DNA of 54,995 nucleotides from a bacterium. GTDB lineage: Bacteria > CLD3 > SB21. Made by a program: the position numbers and the translations under genes. Under the pieces are notes generated by a model that searched no databases, had not been told where the DNA came from, and saw nothing but the letters and a program-made list of their open reading frames with translations. Numbering within the stretch: the stretch's first letter is position 1; every line of letters starts with the position of its first letter. This document shows, in pieces, positions 1-8,921 of this stretch. Location: the NCBI GenBank assembly GCA_019695335.1, contig JAIBAF010000019.1:1-54995 (forward strand), written 5' to 3'.

Positions 1-259
1 CAACGAGTGTAGAGTGATAGGCAACGACGTTCGATTGCGTGATATAATCCAGTCCGGCCGGATTCCAGAAGACTGCCGAGCCATCATTGGCGATGGCGGT
101 AAATGCCTGGCCGAATCCTTGCGCACGTGCGCCCAGGCCGGTTTCCATGAAAATACTCGTCGTACCGGCATCACCGCGCTGTGCAAATCCGGGCAAAGCA
201 CCAATTAGCCACCCGGAAAGGATGCAGCAATAGATTATTTTGTTAATGGAGAAGCGCAA
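1..259 (-). CDS. PorV/PorQ-like outer-membrane protein, N-terminal part (cut by window edge)
   Basis: Only the first 86 codons are inside the window and the gene runs off the left edge. The translation begins with a basic, hydrophobic signal peptide ending near LPGFAQRGDAG. It continues with METGLGARAQGFGQA and AIANDGSAVFWNPAGL. This glycine-rich start with the NPAGL motif is typical of the PorV/PorQ (UPF0164-like) beta-barrel family, whose members shuttle type IX secretion cargo or resemble FadL-type barrels. The start is a TTG directly after an in-frame TAA; it is chosen because it gives a complete signal peptide, although no clear ribosome binding site is visible. It lies downstream of hflX on the same strand. 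Family placement is from motif recognition; the T9SS role is inference supported by the T9SS-sorted protein at 13487-17317. Confidence 0.75.
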   Translation of the reverse strand, partial: MRFSINKIIYCCILSGWLIGALPGFAQRGDAGTTSIFMETGLGARAQGFGQAFTAIANDGSAVFWNPAGLDYITQSNVVAYHSTLV

Positions 260-392
260 TTAGTATACTCAGATATGGGTCTGCAAGAAAGGGTTTTAAT
301 TATGGTAATAAAATAGCGCAAGTTGCCCGCAATAGCAACAAAAAATATAATAATGATCGATCTTAACTGTTTTTATAAACTGAACTTAAATG

Positions 393-1697
393 CTACGACA
401 CGTCAGAACTGATCTTTTCGCGGTCTTTATATTTTTGTTGATATCGTTCGATCTTTTCAGCGTCTTCTTTCCGCGCGCGAAATTTGATGGTCAACCGGGT
501 TTCTTTATGAGTCTCATCGAGAATTTCGGTCAGATGCCGGACCATGGAATATAATTTCCCGTCGGTTGCATCCATTTTGATCGTTCTGACGACGTAGTCA
601 TTTTGCAATTGCGCGATCAGAGCGTTTTTGAGCTTATCAATTCCAATTCGCCGTGCTGCAGAAATATAAATACTTCCCGGGAATCGCTTTTTCATTTGCG
701 TTAGCAAAGTATCGTCGGTAATACGGTCGACTTTATTGAAAACAACGATCGTAGGTTTCTCACTGGCTTTGAGTTCGGCCAAAACGGTTTGCACGGTTTC
801 CATTTGTTCATCAAATAAATGATTGCCCAAATCGACCACATGAAGCAACACATCCGATTCATGCACTTCTTCAAGTGTTGAACGAAATGAGGCAACGAGA
901 TCGTGTGGCAATTTACGGATAAATCCGACCGTGTCGGTAATGATGCATTCGTAATCTTTGCTGAGAAATACTTTTCGTGACGTCGCGTCAAGAGTGGCGA
1001 AGAGCCTGTTTTCTACAAACACACCTGCATCGGACAATGTATTGAGCAGTGTGGATTTACCGACATTCGTATATCCGACGAGAGCGACTTTAAAAATTCC
1101 GTCCCGGCTGGCGCGCTGGACTTTTCGCTGTGATTCGATTTTCTTCAGTTCCTCTTTGAGCACGGCGATGCGCTGGCCGACGAGCCGCCGGTCCGTTTCC
1201 AACTGCGTTTCGCCGGGGCCTTTGGTGAAAACGCCGCCGCCGGCCTGACGTTCAAGGTGCGTCCAGATCCGCGTCAGACGGGGAAGGAGGTACTGCAACT
1301 GTGCCAGTTCTACCTGCGTTTTGGATTCGCGCGTTCGCGCGCGTTTGGCAAAAATATCGAGAATGAGCGCACTCCGGTCGATGATCTTACACTTAATGGA
1401 TTTTTCAAGATTTTTGGTCTGTGCGGGCGATAGATCATCGTCGAAGATAACGACCTGGATTTTATTTTCGACAACTTTATCGGCAATCTCCTGAACTTTA
1501 CCTTTGCCGATGTATGTTCCGGCATCAATATGTTTGAGCGTTTGTTTGACCGTGAGAATAACGTCAACACCGGCTGTGTCGGCCAGCAGTGCTAATTCTT
1601 CCAAACAATCATCGACCGGAAATAACGAAGCCGGCGACTGGATACCCACGAGCAATGCCCGTTCTTTGGTTTCCTGGGTAGGGTACGTTTTTGACAA
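393..1697 (-). CDS. hflX: GTPase HflX
   Basis: This is a 434-residue ribosome-associated GTPase that splits stalled or stressed 70S ribosomes. The HflX-specific N-terminal domain ends with the family motif GPGETQLETDRR (about 160-171). The Era/Obg-type G domain follows: G1 GYTNVGKST (208-216), G3 DTVGF (about 255), G4 NKVD (about 321) and G5 SAA (about 347). Length and order are normal. The start is TTG, supported by a good Shine-Dalgarno AAGGAAAGG about six bases upstream. It is divergent from the coiled-coil/Lol operon at 1871. The next gene on the same strand is the PorV-like protein, 133 bases downstream, and no strong terminator is visible between them. Confidence 0.96.
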   Translation of the reverse strand: MSKTYPTQETKERALLVGIQSPASLFPVDDCLEELALLADTAGVDVILTVKQTLKHIDAGTYIGKGKVQEIADKVVENKIQVVIFDDDLSPAQTKNLEKSIKCKIIDRSALILDIFAKRARTRESKTQVELAQLQYLLPRLTRIWTHLERQAGGGVFTKGPGETQLETDRRLVGQRIAVLKEELKKIESQRKVQRASRDGIFKVALVGYTNVGKSTLLNTLSDAGVFVENRLFATLDATSRKVFLSKDYECIITDTVGFIRKLPHDLVASFRSTLEEVHESDVLLHVVDLGNHLFDEQMETVQTVLAELKASEKPTIVVFNKVDRITDDTLLTQMKKRFPGSIYISAARRIGIDKLKNALIAQLQNDYVVRTIKMDATDGKLYSMVRHLTEILDETHKETRLTIKFRARKEDAEKIERYQQKYKDREKISSDVS

Positions 1698-1870
1698 ATT
1701 AACCTTTCCTTCTCAATTCCAAGTATGCTAATAGTTTAGCTTGATTTTTACTCAATGCGATAGTATCATTGACTCGTCCGAATCTAACGCAAAGTTCCAT
1801 CTTATTCAATATTCAATTATATTTCAGCATCATATTGAATGAATCGGTAAGCGATCTCAGGGGTTGTGTC

Positions 1871-2707
1871 ATGGATCGAAATGATGAATTGCGTCAATGG
1901 ATTGCCGAAGAAAAAAAAATACTGGCGCAATGGCTTTCGGAGCAATCTGAGATTGAACAGCAGTATCAGGAGCTTTTGAAGTGGCGGGAATTAGAAAAGG
2001 ACATGGCCTCGCGTCGCAAAATTCATGCAGAATTAGTGCAGGGGATTGCCGAACTGGAAAAAGTTATTTACCGGCTGGAATCCGATCTGCGCGTAGAAAT
2101 CAATGTCTTGACCGCGCAGATGAATGAAGAAAGACTAAAGGCTTCGGAAAAACCGGATTATGAAAAAGAACGTGAAAATTATGTGCGCGAATACAATCGG
2201 TTTAAAAAATTACAGGATCAATTCCATCAAATCCGGGACGAAGGCGTTCAGCTTAAAACCGAATTGGAAATATTAAAGCAGCAAACGCATGCAGAAGCGG
2301 TTTCATCCATTGCCGAAAAAGAAAATGCGTTGGCGGATATGCGCGTTAAATATTCCGAGCTGGATAAAGAACTTAAACAGTTTCCCAATATTCAGCGTCA
2401 ATTGATCACGATTGATTTTTTATTGGCCGAATCACGTTCGGCAGAGAAGAACAGCCTCGAATTGCGCGAACGGTTGGATAAATTGTATGCCAAGCTCAAT
2501 AATCAATCGTTCGCGAAACGCGAATGGCAGGCAATCGGCGATATTAAACAAAAACTCGATGAAAACGGATATAATGAAACCGAACACGAACTTCTTCGTT
2601 CAAAAATCTCTGAATATGGCGTAATCGAAGGAAAAAAAATATTTCTCGACCGTATGCGTGAACGGTTTCATCAATTGACCCTGAAAGAAAAAGAAATCAG
2701 CCCATAA
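1871..2707 (+). CDS. Coiled-coil protein of unknown function
   Basis: This 278-residue protein is rich in Glu, Lys, Gln and Arg, with heptad-like patterns over almost its whole length. It has no signal peptide and no membrane segment, so it is probably a cytoplasmic coiled coil. I do not recognise a family. The frame is open upstream to 1769, but the ATG at 1871 is preferred because AGGGG lies about six bases before it and the upstream residues look non-coding. It is the first gene of the operon and ends five bases before the first Lol-type permease. A role as an accessory factor to that transporter is possible but is only inferred from position. Confidence 0.75.
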   Translation: MDRNDELRQWIAEEKKILAQWLSEQSEIEQQYQELLKWRELEKDMASRRKIHAELVQGIAELEKVIYRLESDLRVEINVLTAQMNEERLKASEKPDYEKERENYVREYNRFKKLQDQFHQIRDEGVQLKTELEILKQQTHAEAVSSIAEKENALADMRVKYSELDKELKQFPNIQRQLITIDFLLAESRSAEKNSLELRERLDKLYAKLNNQSFAKREWQAIGDIKQKLDENGYNETEHELLRSKISEYGVIEGKKIFLDRMRERFHQLTLKEKEISP

Positions 2708-2712
2708 TCCCA

Positions 2713-3960
2713 ATGGCTTACACGTACCTCATTGCAAAAAAATATTTGTGGACAAAACGCAAGACGGGATTCATTTCCGTCATTGCGTATATTTCCATTG
2801 CCGGCGTGGCTTTGGGTACCGCCGCTTTGATCATTACGTTGTGTATTGTTTCAGGATTTGAGAGAGAAATGAGACTGAAATTCATTTCTTTTGACGCGCA
2901 TGTGCGATTCAAAACGTTCGAAGGGGCAGGATTGATGTATGATCGAGATGGTATTGCCTCCCGTATCCGTGGAATGCGACACATTCGCGGCGTCTCGCCT
3001 TATGTCGAAAAAGAAGCCATGATCCGTTCCAAACGTGCGACAGACGGCGTGATCGTGAAAGGGATCGATCAAACAACGGTCAATGAGGTTTTGAATATCC
3101 GCAAAGACGTGATTGCTTCTCGCGGGGCTTCGCCGATCGATCTGATCAAACCGTCGGACAGTTCCGCCGCGTTGCCGGGAATTCTGATAGGTAAAAAATT
3201 AGCCGATAAATTATTTGTTTCTCTCGGCGATAAAGTGACTTTATTTAGTTTGAAAAATACGCTGGCGTTTGTCGAGCAGCCCAAAGTCCGGCAATTTAGT
3301 GTGACGGGAATTTACCGGAGCGGTTTGGCCGAATATGACAATGTCCTGGTGTACGTGGATATTGCCGAAGCACAAAGGTTATTCGATTTTCATAGCGGAA
3401 TTACCGGATTTGAAATCAAACTGGATGATCTGTACGAAGCGCCGGATGTGGCCGATTCGTTGACGGCAGCTTTCGGCTATCCGCATTACGCGCGGACGTG
3501 GTTTGACCTGCATCGTAATCTGTTCGGGTGGCTCGAAACCAATAACCTGCTGATGATGATTATATTTAGCTTGATAATCATGGTGGCCGCTTTTAATATT
3601 ATCGGTACGTTATTTATGATCGTGATTGAAAAAACGAAAGACATCGGTATTTTAAAATCGATGGGCGCGCCGGAGCGCGGTATCCGGAAGATTTTTATGA
3701 TCGAAGGACTTCTGATCGGCGTGTTGGGCGCCGGTTGCGGAGGCTTACTGGCATGGGTTTTATGCGAATGGCAGATGCGCTTTAAAGTTATTGCATTGTC
3801 CTCCGACGTGTATTTTATGGACGCCGTGCCGATTCAACTCAATCTGTGGTATTTCATTACTATTGCAACGTTTGCCGTAATATTATGCGTGCTGGCCACT
3901 GTTTATCCTTCCTTAAAAGCTTCGAAGCTTAATGCCGTCGAAGCCATTCGTTATGAATAA
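2713..3960 (+). CDS. LolC/LolE-type lipoprotein-releasing ABC permease (first of two)
   Basis: This 415-residue inner-membrane permease has the MacB/LolC architecture. There is one N-terminal membrane segment (about 18-45, after an AKKYLWTKR basic start), a periplasmic core of about 225 residues, and three C-terminal membrane segments (about 275-300, 330-352, 375-402) forming the FtsX-like domain. The motifs GFEREMRLKFISFDAH and IVIEKTKDIGILKSMGA are typical of LolC/LolE. Known members extract lipoproteins from the inner membrane and hand them to LolA. The paralogue follows at 3983 and the ATPase at 6054, so a LolC-LolE heterodimer with LolD is likely. Which of the two corresponds to LolC cannot be decided here. 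Confidence 0.9.
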   Translation: MAYTYLIAKKYLWTKRKTGFISVIAYISIAGVALGTAALIITLCIVSGFEREMRLKFISFDAHVRFKTFEGAGLMYDRDGIASRIRGMRHIRGVSPYVEKEAMIRSKRATDGVIVKGIDQTTVNEVLNIRKDVIASRGASPIDLIKPSDSSAALPGILIGKKLADKLFVSLGDKVTLFSLKNTLAFVEQPKVRQFSVTGIYRSGLAEYDNVLVYVDIAEAQRLFDFHSGITGFEIKLDDLYEAPDVADSLTAAFGYPHYARTWFDLHRNLFGWLETNNLLMMIIFSLIIMVAAFNIIGTLFMIVIEKTKDIGILKSMGAPERGIRKIFMIEGLLIGVLGAGCGGLLAWVLCEWQMRFKVIALSSDVYFMDAVPIQLNLWYFITIATFAVILCVLATVYPSLKASKLNAVEAIRYE

Positions 3961-3982
3961 GTCATTAACAGGAAACTGAAAA

Positions 3983-5203
3983 GTGTCACTCGAGCGTTTT
4001 ATAGCAATGCGGTACTTGCGTCCCAGAAGAGAAAATCTTTTTGTGACGTTGATTGGTTTGATTTCCGTAGCCGGCGTTACCGTAGGCGTGATGGCGATCA
4101 TTATCGTGCTATCGATGCTGAATGGATTTGAACGGGAAGTGCGCTCGAGATTTATCGGATTCGACGCCCATTTGAAAATCAAGCATCCGCATGAAACGCC
4201 TATTGAAAACTGGGAAACGATGGCGGATAAATTGCGTGAGGCGAAACCGATAACCGGTTTGTCGCCGTATATTTTAGAAAAAGGCATGATCACCAGCGAA
4301 AGCGGCGGTCATGTTGCTTTCGTCAAAGGCACGTCGGAGAGCACCATTACAGAAGTCACGGATTTGCGGCATAAATTGGTTATCGGAAGCGTGGACTTCG
4401 GAGCCCAAAAAAATTCGTACGATGGCATTGTTGTCGGCTATAGCCTTGCCGTTCAATTAGATCTAGGTCCGGGCGACACCGTTACAGTTATTAGTCCGGT
4501 CGGCGTAACGAGTCCTTTCAGTATGCCGATTGCTAAAAAATTTATTATCAGCGGCATTTTCCGAACCGATATGTTTGAATACGATAATGCGTACGTCTTT
4601 ATTTCGATCGCTGACGCGCAGACACTTTTTGAAATGCCGGATGCTATCAGCGGATTTGATATACGATTGCAGGACATCGAACAATCGTGGGATCAACAAA
4701 GATCGTTATCGCAGGAACTCGGTAATGACTGGACGGTTGAAACATGGTATGATCAGCATAGCGATTTATACAGCGCCATGCAGGTCGAGAAATGGGGGTC
4801 GTTGGTACTGCTCAGTATGATAATCATGGTGGCCGGTTTTAATATCATCAGCACGCTGATCATGGTCGTGATGCAGAAAACATCCGATATCGGGATTTTG
4901 AAGACAATTGGCGCAAATTCTAAAATGATCTCACGGATTTTTGTTCAGCAGGGGTTGACCGTTGGCAGTATTGGGATTGTAACAGGATGTTTAATCGGTT
5001 ATACTCTTTGCTTTTTGCAAATCCATTTCAAATTGGTCAAACTGCCTGAAGACGTATTTTTTCTGGACGCCGTGCCGATGGAACTGCAATGGATGGATTT
5101 TGTTGCCATCGTGTGCGTCGCATTCGGTTTATGTTTATTTGCGACATTTTATCCGGCGCGTAAAGCATCGGCTCTTCAACCGATCGAAGCGCTTAAATCA
5201 TAA
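3983..5203 (+). CDS. LolC/LolE-type lipoprotein-releasing ABC permease (second of two)
   Basis: This 406-residue permease has the same layout as its neighbour: a start of FIAMRYLRPRR type, one membrane segment at about 20-45, a periplasmic core, and three C-terminal segments with the coupling-helix motif QKTSDIGILKTIGA. The shared GFEREVRSRFIGFDAH segment shows that the two genes arose by duplication. The start is GTG, with AGGAAA about six bases upstream. It lies 22 bases after the first permease and 8 bases before the secreted 281-residue protein. It probably pairs with the first permease in a heterodimeric Lol-type transporter. Confidence 0.9.
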   Translation: MSLERFIAMRYLRPRRENLFVTLIGLISVAGVTVGVMAIIIVLSMLNGFEREVRSRFIGFDAHLKIKHPHETPIENWETMADKLREAKPITGLSPYILEKGMITSESGGHVAFVKGTSESTITEVTDLRHKLVIGSVDFGAQKNSYDGIVVGYSLAVQLDLGPGDTVTVISPVGVTSPFSMPIAKKFIISGIFRTDMFEYDNAYVFISIADAQTLFEMPDAISGFDIRLQDIEQSWDQQRSLSQELGNDWTVETWYDQHSDLYSAMQVEKWGSLVLLSMIIMVAGFNIISTLIMVVMQKTSDIGILKTIGANSKMISRIFVQQGLTVGSIGIVTGCLIGYTLCFLQIHFKLVKLPEDVFFLDAVPMELQWMDFVAIVCVAFGLCLFATFYPARKASALQPIEALKS

Positions 5204-5211
5204 GGAATCGC

Positions 5212-6057
5212 ATGAGAATCATTTGGATGTCAGGATTGTGCGCCATGTTGTTGGCCGGAAACGTTTTTTCGCAAAAAAGTAAAATCGTTGTCTTGGTTTA
5301 TAAATATAAACCCGGCGATCAGTATCGCGTGACTACAAGTACTTACAGAAACTTTAGTACTACTTCGCCGGTATATTCCAATGCTTCCTACGGCGAGACC
5401 GCTTTTGACGTGTATCAGGAAGTCACGGCGTTTGACGGCGAAATCTATGACATGAGCGCAGAGATCGAAGTGACGCGCTATACACGCGATGGAGAAAATT
5501 TAACATACAAGCTTCAAAAAGTTCTGTCCGGAGAAACGTTTGCTTTCGCTTTTGATAGGTTTGGCAAAATTCTGAATGAATCGGTCAAATATGAAAAATC
5601 TGCCGGTGTCAAAGAAAAAGACCGCAGCGCGCAGTTAAAATTATTTGAGAATGTTTTTATTCCGCTGCCGTCGGATCCTATTAAGGTCGGCGATAAATGG
5701 AAAATTACCGATTATTATTCGAAGGAGAAATTACTCCAGCTTTTTGGAAACGAATATGGTATTGCGTCTCCGTCCATCAGTGGTGAATATAAACTTGAAA
5801 GCGTCGACGGAAGCATTGCCAAAATTTCATTGCTAGTCGATGTCAGCGGCGATGGGAAGTTTGACGATGGAAAGCGAAAATTCGGGGTTAATTTTTTATT
5901 TAAAATTAGCGGGGAGTATCAGTTTTCAATCATCGAAGGGAAAATAAAAACCGGCGGCGTGACGGCTGAAATGGCCGGTGTCGGAATGTTGGACAATAAA
6001 GAAGTCGAATTTAGCGGTACCGAATCAACGAGTTTTGTTGTGGAAAAAATCAAATGA
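5212..6057 (+). CDS. Secreted protein of unknown function inside the Lol operon (DUF6263-like)
   Basis: This 281-residue protein has a signal peptide (1-20, ending NVFSQ) and no lipobox, so it should be periplasmic or surface-located. The mature part begins VYKYKPGDQYRV and contains IPLPSDPIKVGDKW. The alternating polar/hydrophobic pattern suggests a mostly beta fold, and the pattern resembles DUF6263-type proteins; that assignment is tentative. It sits between the two permeases and the ATPase, and its stop overlaps the lolD start by four bases (ATGA), which indicates translational coupling. Either it works with the Lol-type transporter or it is a passenger gene. The reaction, if any, is unknown. 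Confidence 0.8.
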   Translation: MRIIWMSGLCAMLLAGNVFSQKSKIVVLVYKYKPGDQYRVTTSTYRNFSTTSPVYSNASYGETAFDVYQEVTAFDGEIYDMSAEIEVTRYTRDGENLTYKLQKVLSGETFAFAFDRFGKILNESVKYEKSAGVKEKDRSAQLKLFENVFIPLPSDPIKVGDKWKITDYYSKEKLLQLFGNEYGIASPSISGEYKLESVDGSIAKISLLVDVSGDGKFDDGKRKFGVNFLFKISGEYQFSIIEGKIKTGGVTAEMAGVGMLDNKEVEFSGTESTSFVVEKIK

Positions 6058-6758
6058 CGGAGAAGCGCGTGAAGGCGGTCATCGAGGCGGTTGACATTTA
6101 TAAATCGTATGTGATGGGCAAAAGCGAATTGCTCGTTCTGAAAGGCGTGAATCTTCGCATTGCTGAAGGTGAGATTGTGACGGTGATCGGTCCATCAGGC
6201 GTCGGCAAAAGTACTCTGCTGCATATTCTTGGAGCGTTGGATAAGCCGACCAGAGGACATATCGAGATCGACGGTGTTCCTGTCGCAACGATGAATGACG
6301 AACAAATGGCACAATTACGCAACGAACGCATCGGTTTTGTTTTTCAATTTCATCACCTGTTGCCGGAATTTACGGCGTTGGAAAATGTTTTGATGCCGGC
6401 GCTGATTGCCGGAAAAAAAGGATCGGATATTTCAAAGCGTGCGGAAGAATTATTGAAAAATGTCGGGCTTGGCGAGCGTCTGACTCACAGGCCGGGTGAA
6501 CTTTCAGGCGGAGAACAGCAGCGGGTAGCCGTTGCGCGCGCGTTGATGAATCGTCCGCGGTTAGTTCTGGCGGACGAACCTTCTGGCAATTTGGATCGTG
6601 AATCGAGTGAGTCATTGCACAACCTGATTTTTGAATTGAGTAAAAAATATCAGCAGACTTTTGTCATTGTGACGCATAACGAACAATTGGCCGAGCGCTC
6701 CGACCGGGTAATTAAAATGTTCGACGGACGTATCAGTTCCGACACTGCGAAACGCTAG
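6054..6758 (+). CDS. lolD: LolD-type lipoprotein-releasing ABC transporter ATPase
   Basis: This 234-residue ATPase powers the two upstream permeases at the cytoplasmic face of the inner membrane. Walker A is GPSGVGKST (46-54), the Q-loop is at Gln98, the signature is [10 protein letters not shown] (about 150-159), Walker B is VLADEP (171-176) and the switch His is in VTHNE (about 208). The sequence [25 protein letters not shown] is the hallmark of the LolD/MacB/FtsE subgroup, and the permease neighbours point to LolD. The ATG overlaps the stop of the preceding gene by four bases. Length is normal. Confidence 0.93.
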   Translation: MTEKRVKAVIEAVDIYKSYVMGKSELLVLKGVNLRIAEGEIVTVIGPSGVGKSTLLHILGALDKPTRGHIEIDGVPVATMNDEQMAQLRNERIGFVFQFHHLLPEFTALENVLMPALIAGKKGSDISKRAEELLKNVGLGERLTHRPGELSGGEQQRVAVARALMNRPRLVLADEPSGNLDRESSESLHNLIFELSKKYQQTFVIVTHNEQLAERSDRVIKMFDGRISSDTAKR

Positions 6759-6763
6759 GTAAT

Positions 6764-8872
6764 ATGGTTACTTTTTTAAATGCTCTTATTCTTTCCGCCG
6801 TCGCTTTGGCGTTAATTCCGGTGATAATCCATTTGCTCAACCGGAAGAAAACGCAAGTTGTTCCTTTCAGTTCGCTCGAATTTCTTAAAATTCTTCAGAA
6901 CAAAAAAATCAAACGTGTCAAACTTCAGCAGATCATTTTATTGATTCTGCGAACGTTGGTTCTGTTACTCGCGGTGCTGGCCTTCGCAAGGCCTGTGTCG
7001 AAAGCTGGATCATCCGGAACTGTGGATGCGCATGCCAAAACCTCCATTGTAATTATCATCGACAATTCTGCCAGCGCTTCATACGTCAGCGACAACGGTT
7101 CCGTATTCGAGCGGATGCAGATGAAAACGTCACAAATTATCGATTATCTTAAAGAAGGAGATGAAGCGCTCATTCTTCCGGCAGCCGGTTCGGAAAAGAA
7201 TAACGGCTTTACGAGAAATTTTAGTGAACTGAAGCTTCAAGCAAAAAACCTGTCGTGGCTTTATCAATCAGCCGATATTCCTGCGGCCATTTTCAAAGCA
7301 AGGCAATTGCTCAGTTCGGCCAAAAATGTCAATCGCGAAATTTATGTATTAAGCGATATGCAGGAAAACGGTTGGAGCGCACAGCAAGAATCCCTTGCCG
7401 ATCCGGAAGCCGTTAAGCCGATATTTATCGACTTTGCCGTACCGGATATACGTAATACCGGCATCACGGCCGTGACCGTACTCAGCAAGATCGTCGAGAA
7501 AAACAAACCGATTGATGTACAAGTTGAAGTACAAAATTATGGCACGCAAGGCGTTGATGAGCTTCCGATGAGCGTGTATCTCGACGGCAAACGTGTTGCG
7601 CAATCGACTCTGAGCCTGGCTGGATCGGACGCCGGAACATTTGATATTAAAATCACGCCGCAACGCACAGGATTTCTCGCCGGTCATGTTGAACTGGATG
7701 ACGATCCGTATCTAGCCGATAACAAACGTTTTTTTCATGTTTACGTACCTGAAAAAATCTCTGTTTTGCTGGTAGGACAGCAACCGGAAGACGTGGAGTT
7801 TCTCGCGATTGCATTGAATCCCGGCGGCGATTTTACTTCGGTTATTCGTACGGAACGTTCCTCGCCCGGTAAGCTGGCGGCGTTGAATCTGAATGATTTT
7901 GACGTGATTGTTTTTTCGAATATCACGCGGTTTGAAGATTCGCACGGGCGATTGATCGAATCGTTTTTGGCCAAAGGCGGCGGCGTCATGATCTTTCCAG
8001 GCAAAAGCGCGGATTCAAAAAGTTATAATACATTGTTGCAGAAATGGCGTATCGGGCAGATGACGCAGTGGATCGACCAAAGCGCTGCGCAACAATTCGT
8101 TCAATTTGGTAAAATCGACTATTCCCATCCTGTGATCGCCGGTATGTTCGATTCCGGCGGAAAAAACAAAAACGATCGGTCGGTCGAGTCGCCGCGTTTT
8201 GAAAAATATTTCAAAATCGAAAACAGCGGCGGTTCGGGTAAAACCATTATTCAGCTCACGACGAATACGCCGTTTATGGAAGAAAGGGCGGTCGGTGACG
8301 GAACGGTTTTTCTGTTTGCGTCCGGTGTGGATCTCGAGTCATCCGACCTTGCTGTCAAAGGAATCTTTGCGCCGCTGATCAACCGATCGGTTTCGTATCT
8401 TTATTCAAAACGGCGCGGAGAGATGAAACAATTTATTGTCGGCGATCCTGTAGAATTTCGCTTGCAGGCCAGCGCCTCGCAGAATATCGTTATTAAAGGC
8501 AGCGAGGGGCGGGAACTGATTCCCAAAGTCAAACCGATGGGCAATGAAGCGCTGATTGAACTTCCGAGAGTTGAAATATCCGACAATTATGCGTTGTATC
8601 TCAATGATCGCCTGATGGAAAGATTTGATGCGAATGTTGATCCGTCGGAAAATAAACTTATTAAAGTCGCGGAGAAAAAAATGAAGGCCGTATTGGGCGA
8701 TAACGGGTATGCGGTCCACAACGAAAACGATCCGATCGACGATATTATTTTAAAATCAAGATTCGGTACGGAATTATGGAAATGGGTGCTGCTGGGTGCC
8801 GTAATTTTATTGATCGCTGAAATGATCATCGCCCAAAGCCACCGTTTTGTTAAAACGGAAACTCAATTGTAA
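6764..8872 (+). CDS. BatA-like membrane protein with von Willebrand A domain
   Basis: This 702-residue protein starts with the N-terminal domain of BatA-like aerotolerance proteins: a membrane segment at about 4-24, the basic LLNRKKTQVVPFSSLEFL stretch, and a second segment at about 57-77 ending in FARPV. A von Willebrand A fold follows, with the metal-site motif DNSAS (100-104) intact. The middle has a CARDB-like beta segment (about 235-310) and a glutamine-amidotransferase-like stretch with FLAKGGGVMIFPG. A last membrane segment is at about 673-691. Such proteins are common in FCB bacteria but poorly characterised. It lies 5 bases after lolD, so it is in the same operon. Confidence 0.88.
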   Translation: MVTFLNALILSAVALALIPVIIHLLNRKKTQVVPFSSLEFLKILQNKKIKRVKLQQIILLILRTLVLLLAVLAFARPVSKAGSSGTVDAHAKTSIVIIIDNSASASYVSDNGSVFERMQMKTSQIIDYLKEGDEALILPAAGSEKNNGFTRNFSELKLQAKNLSWLYQSADIPAAIFKARQLLSSAKNVNREIYVLSDMQENGWSAQQESLADPEAVKPIFIDFAVPDIRNTGITAVTVLSKIVEKNKPIDVQVEVQNYGTQGVDELPMSVYLDGKRVAQSTLSLAGSDAGTFDIKITPQRTGFLAGHVELDDDPYLADNKRFFHVYVPEKISVLLVGQQPEDVEFLAIALNPGGDFTSVIRTERSSPGKLAALNLNDFDVIVFSNITRFEDSHGRLIESFLAKGGGVMIFPGKSADSKSYNTLLQKWRIGQMTQWIDQSAAQQFVQFGKIDYSHPVIAGMFDSGGKNKNDRSVESPRFEKYFKIENSGGSGKTIIQLTTNTPFMEERAVGDGTVFLFASGVDLESSDLAVKGIFAPLINRSVSYLYSKRRGEMKQFIVGDPVEFRLQASASQNIVIKGSEGRELIPKVKPMGNEALIELPRVEISDNYALYLNDRLMERFDANVDPSENKLIKVAEKKMKAVLGDNGYAVHNENDPIDDIILKSRFGTELWKWVLLGAVILLIAEMIIAQSHRFVKTETQL

Positions 8873-8921
8873 ATCGGATTTTTTTTCGTACATTGAGGTC
8901 GAGTACTTACGGGGAGTCTTT

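Noticed and set aside
1804-1840. Inverted repeat ATTCAATAT / ATATTGAAT in the divergent hflX region, possible operator
   Set aside because: The arms are nine bases of AT-rich sequence with a 19-base spacer; such repeats arise often by chance and no regulator is adjacent.
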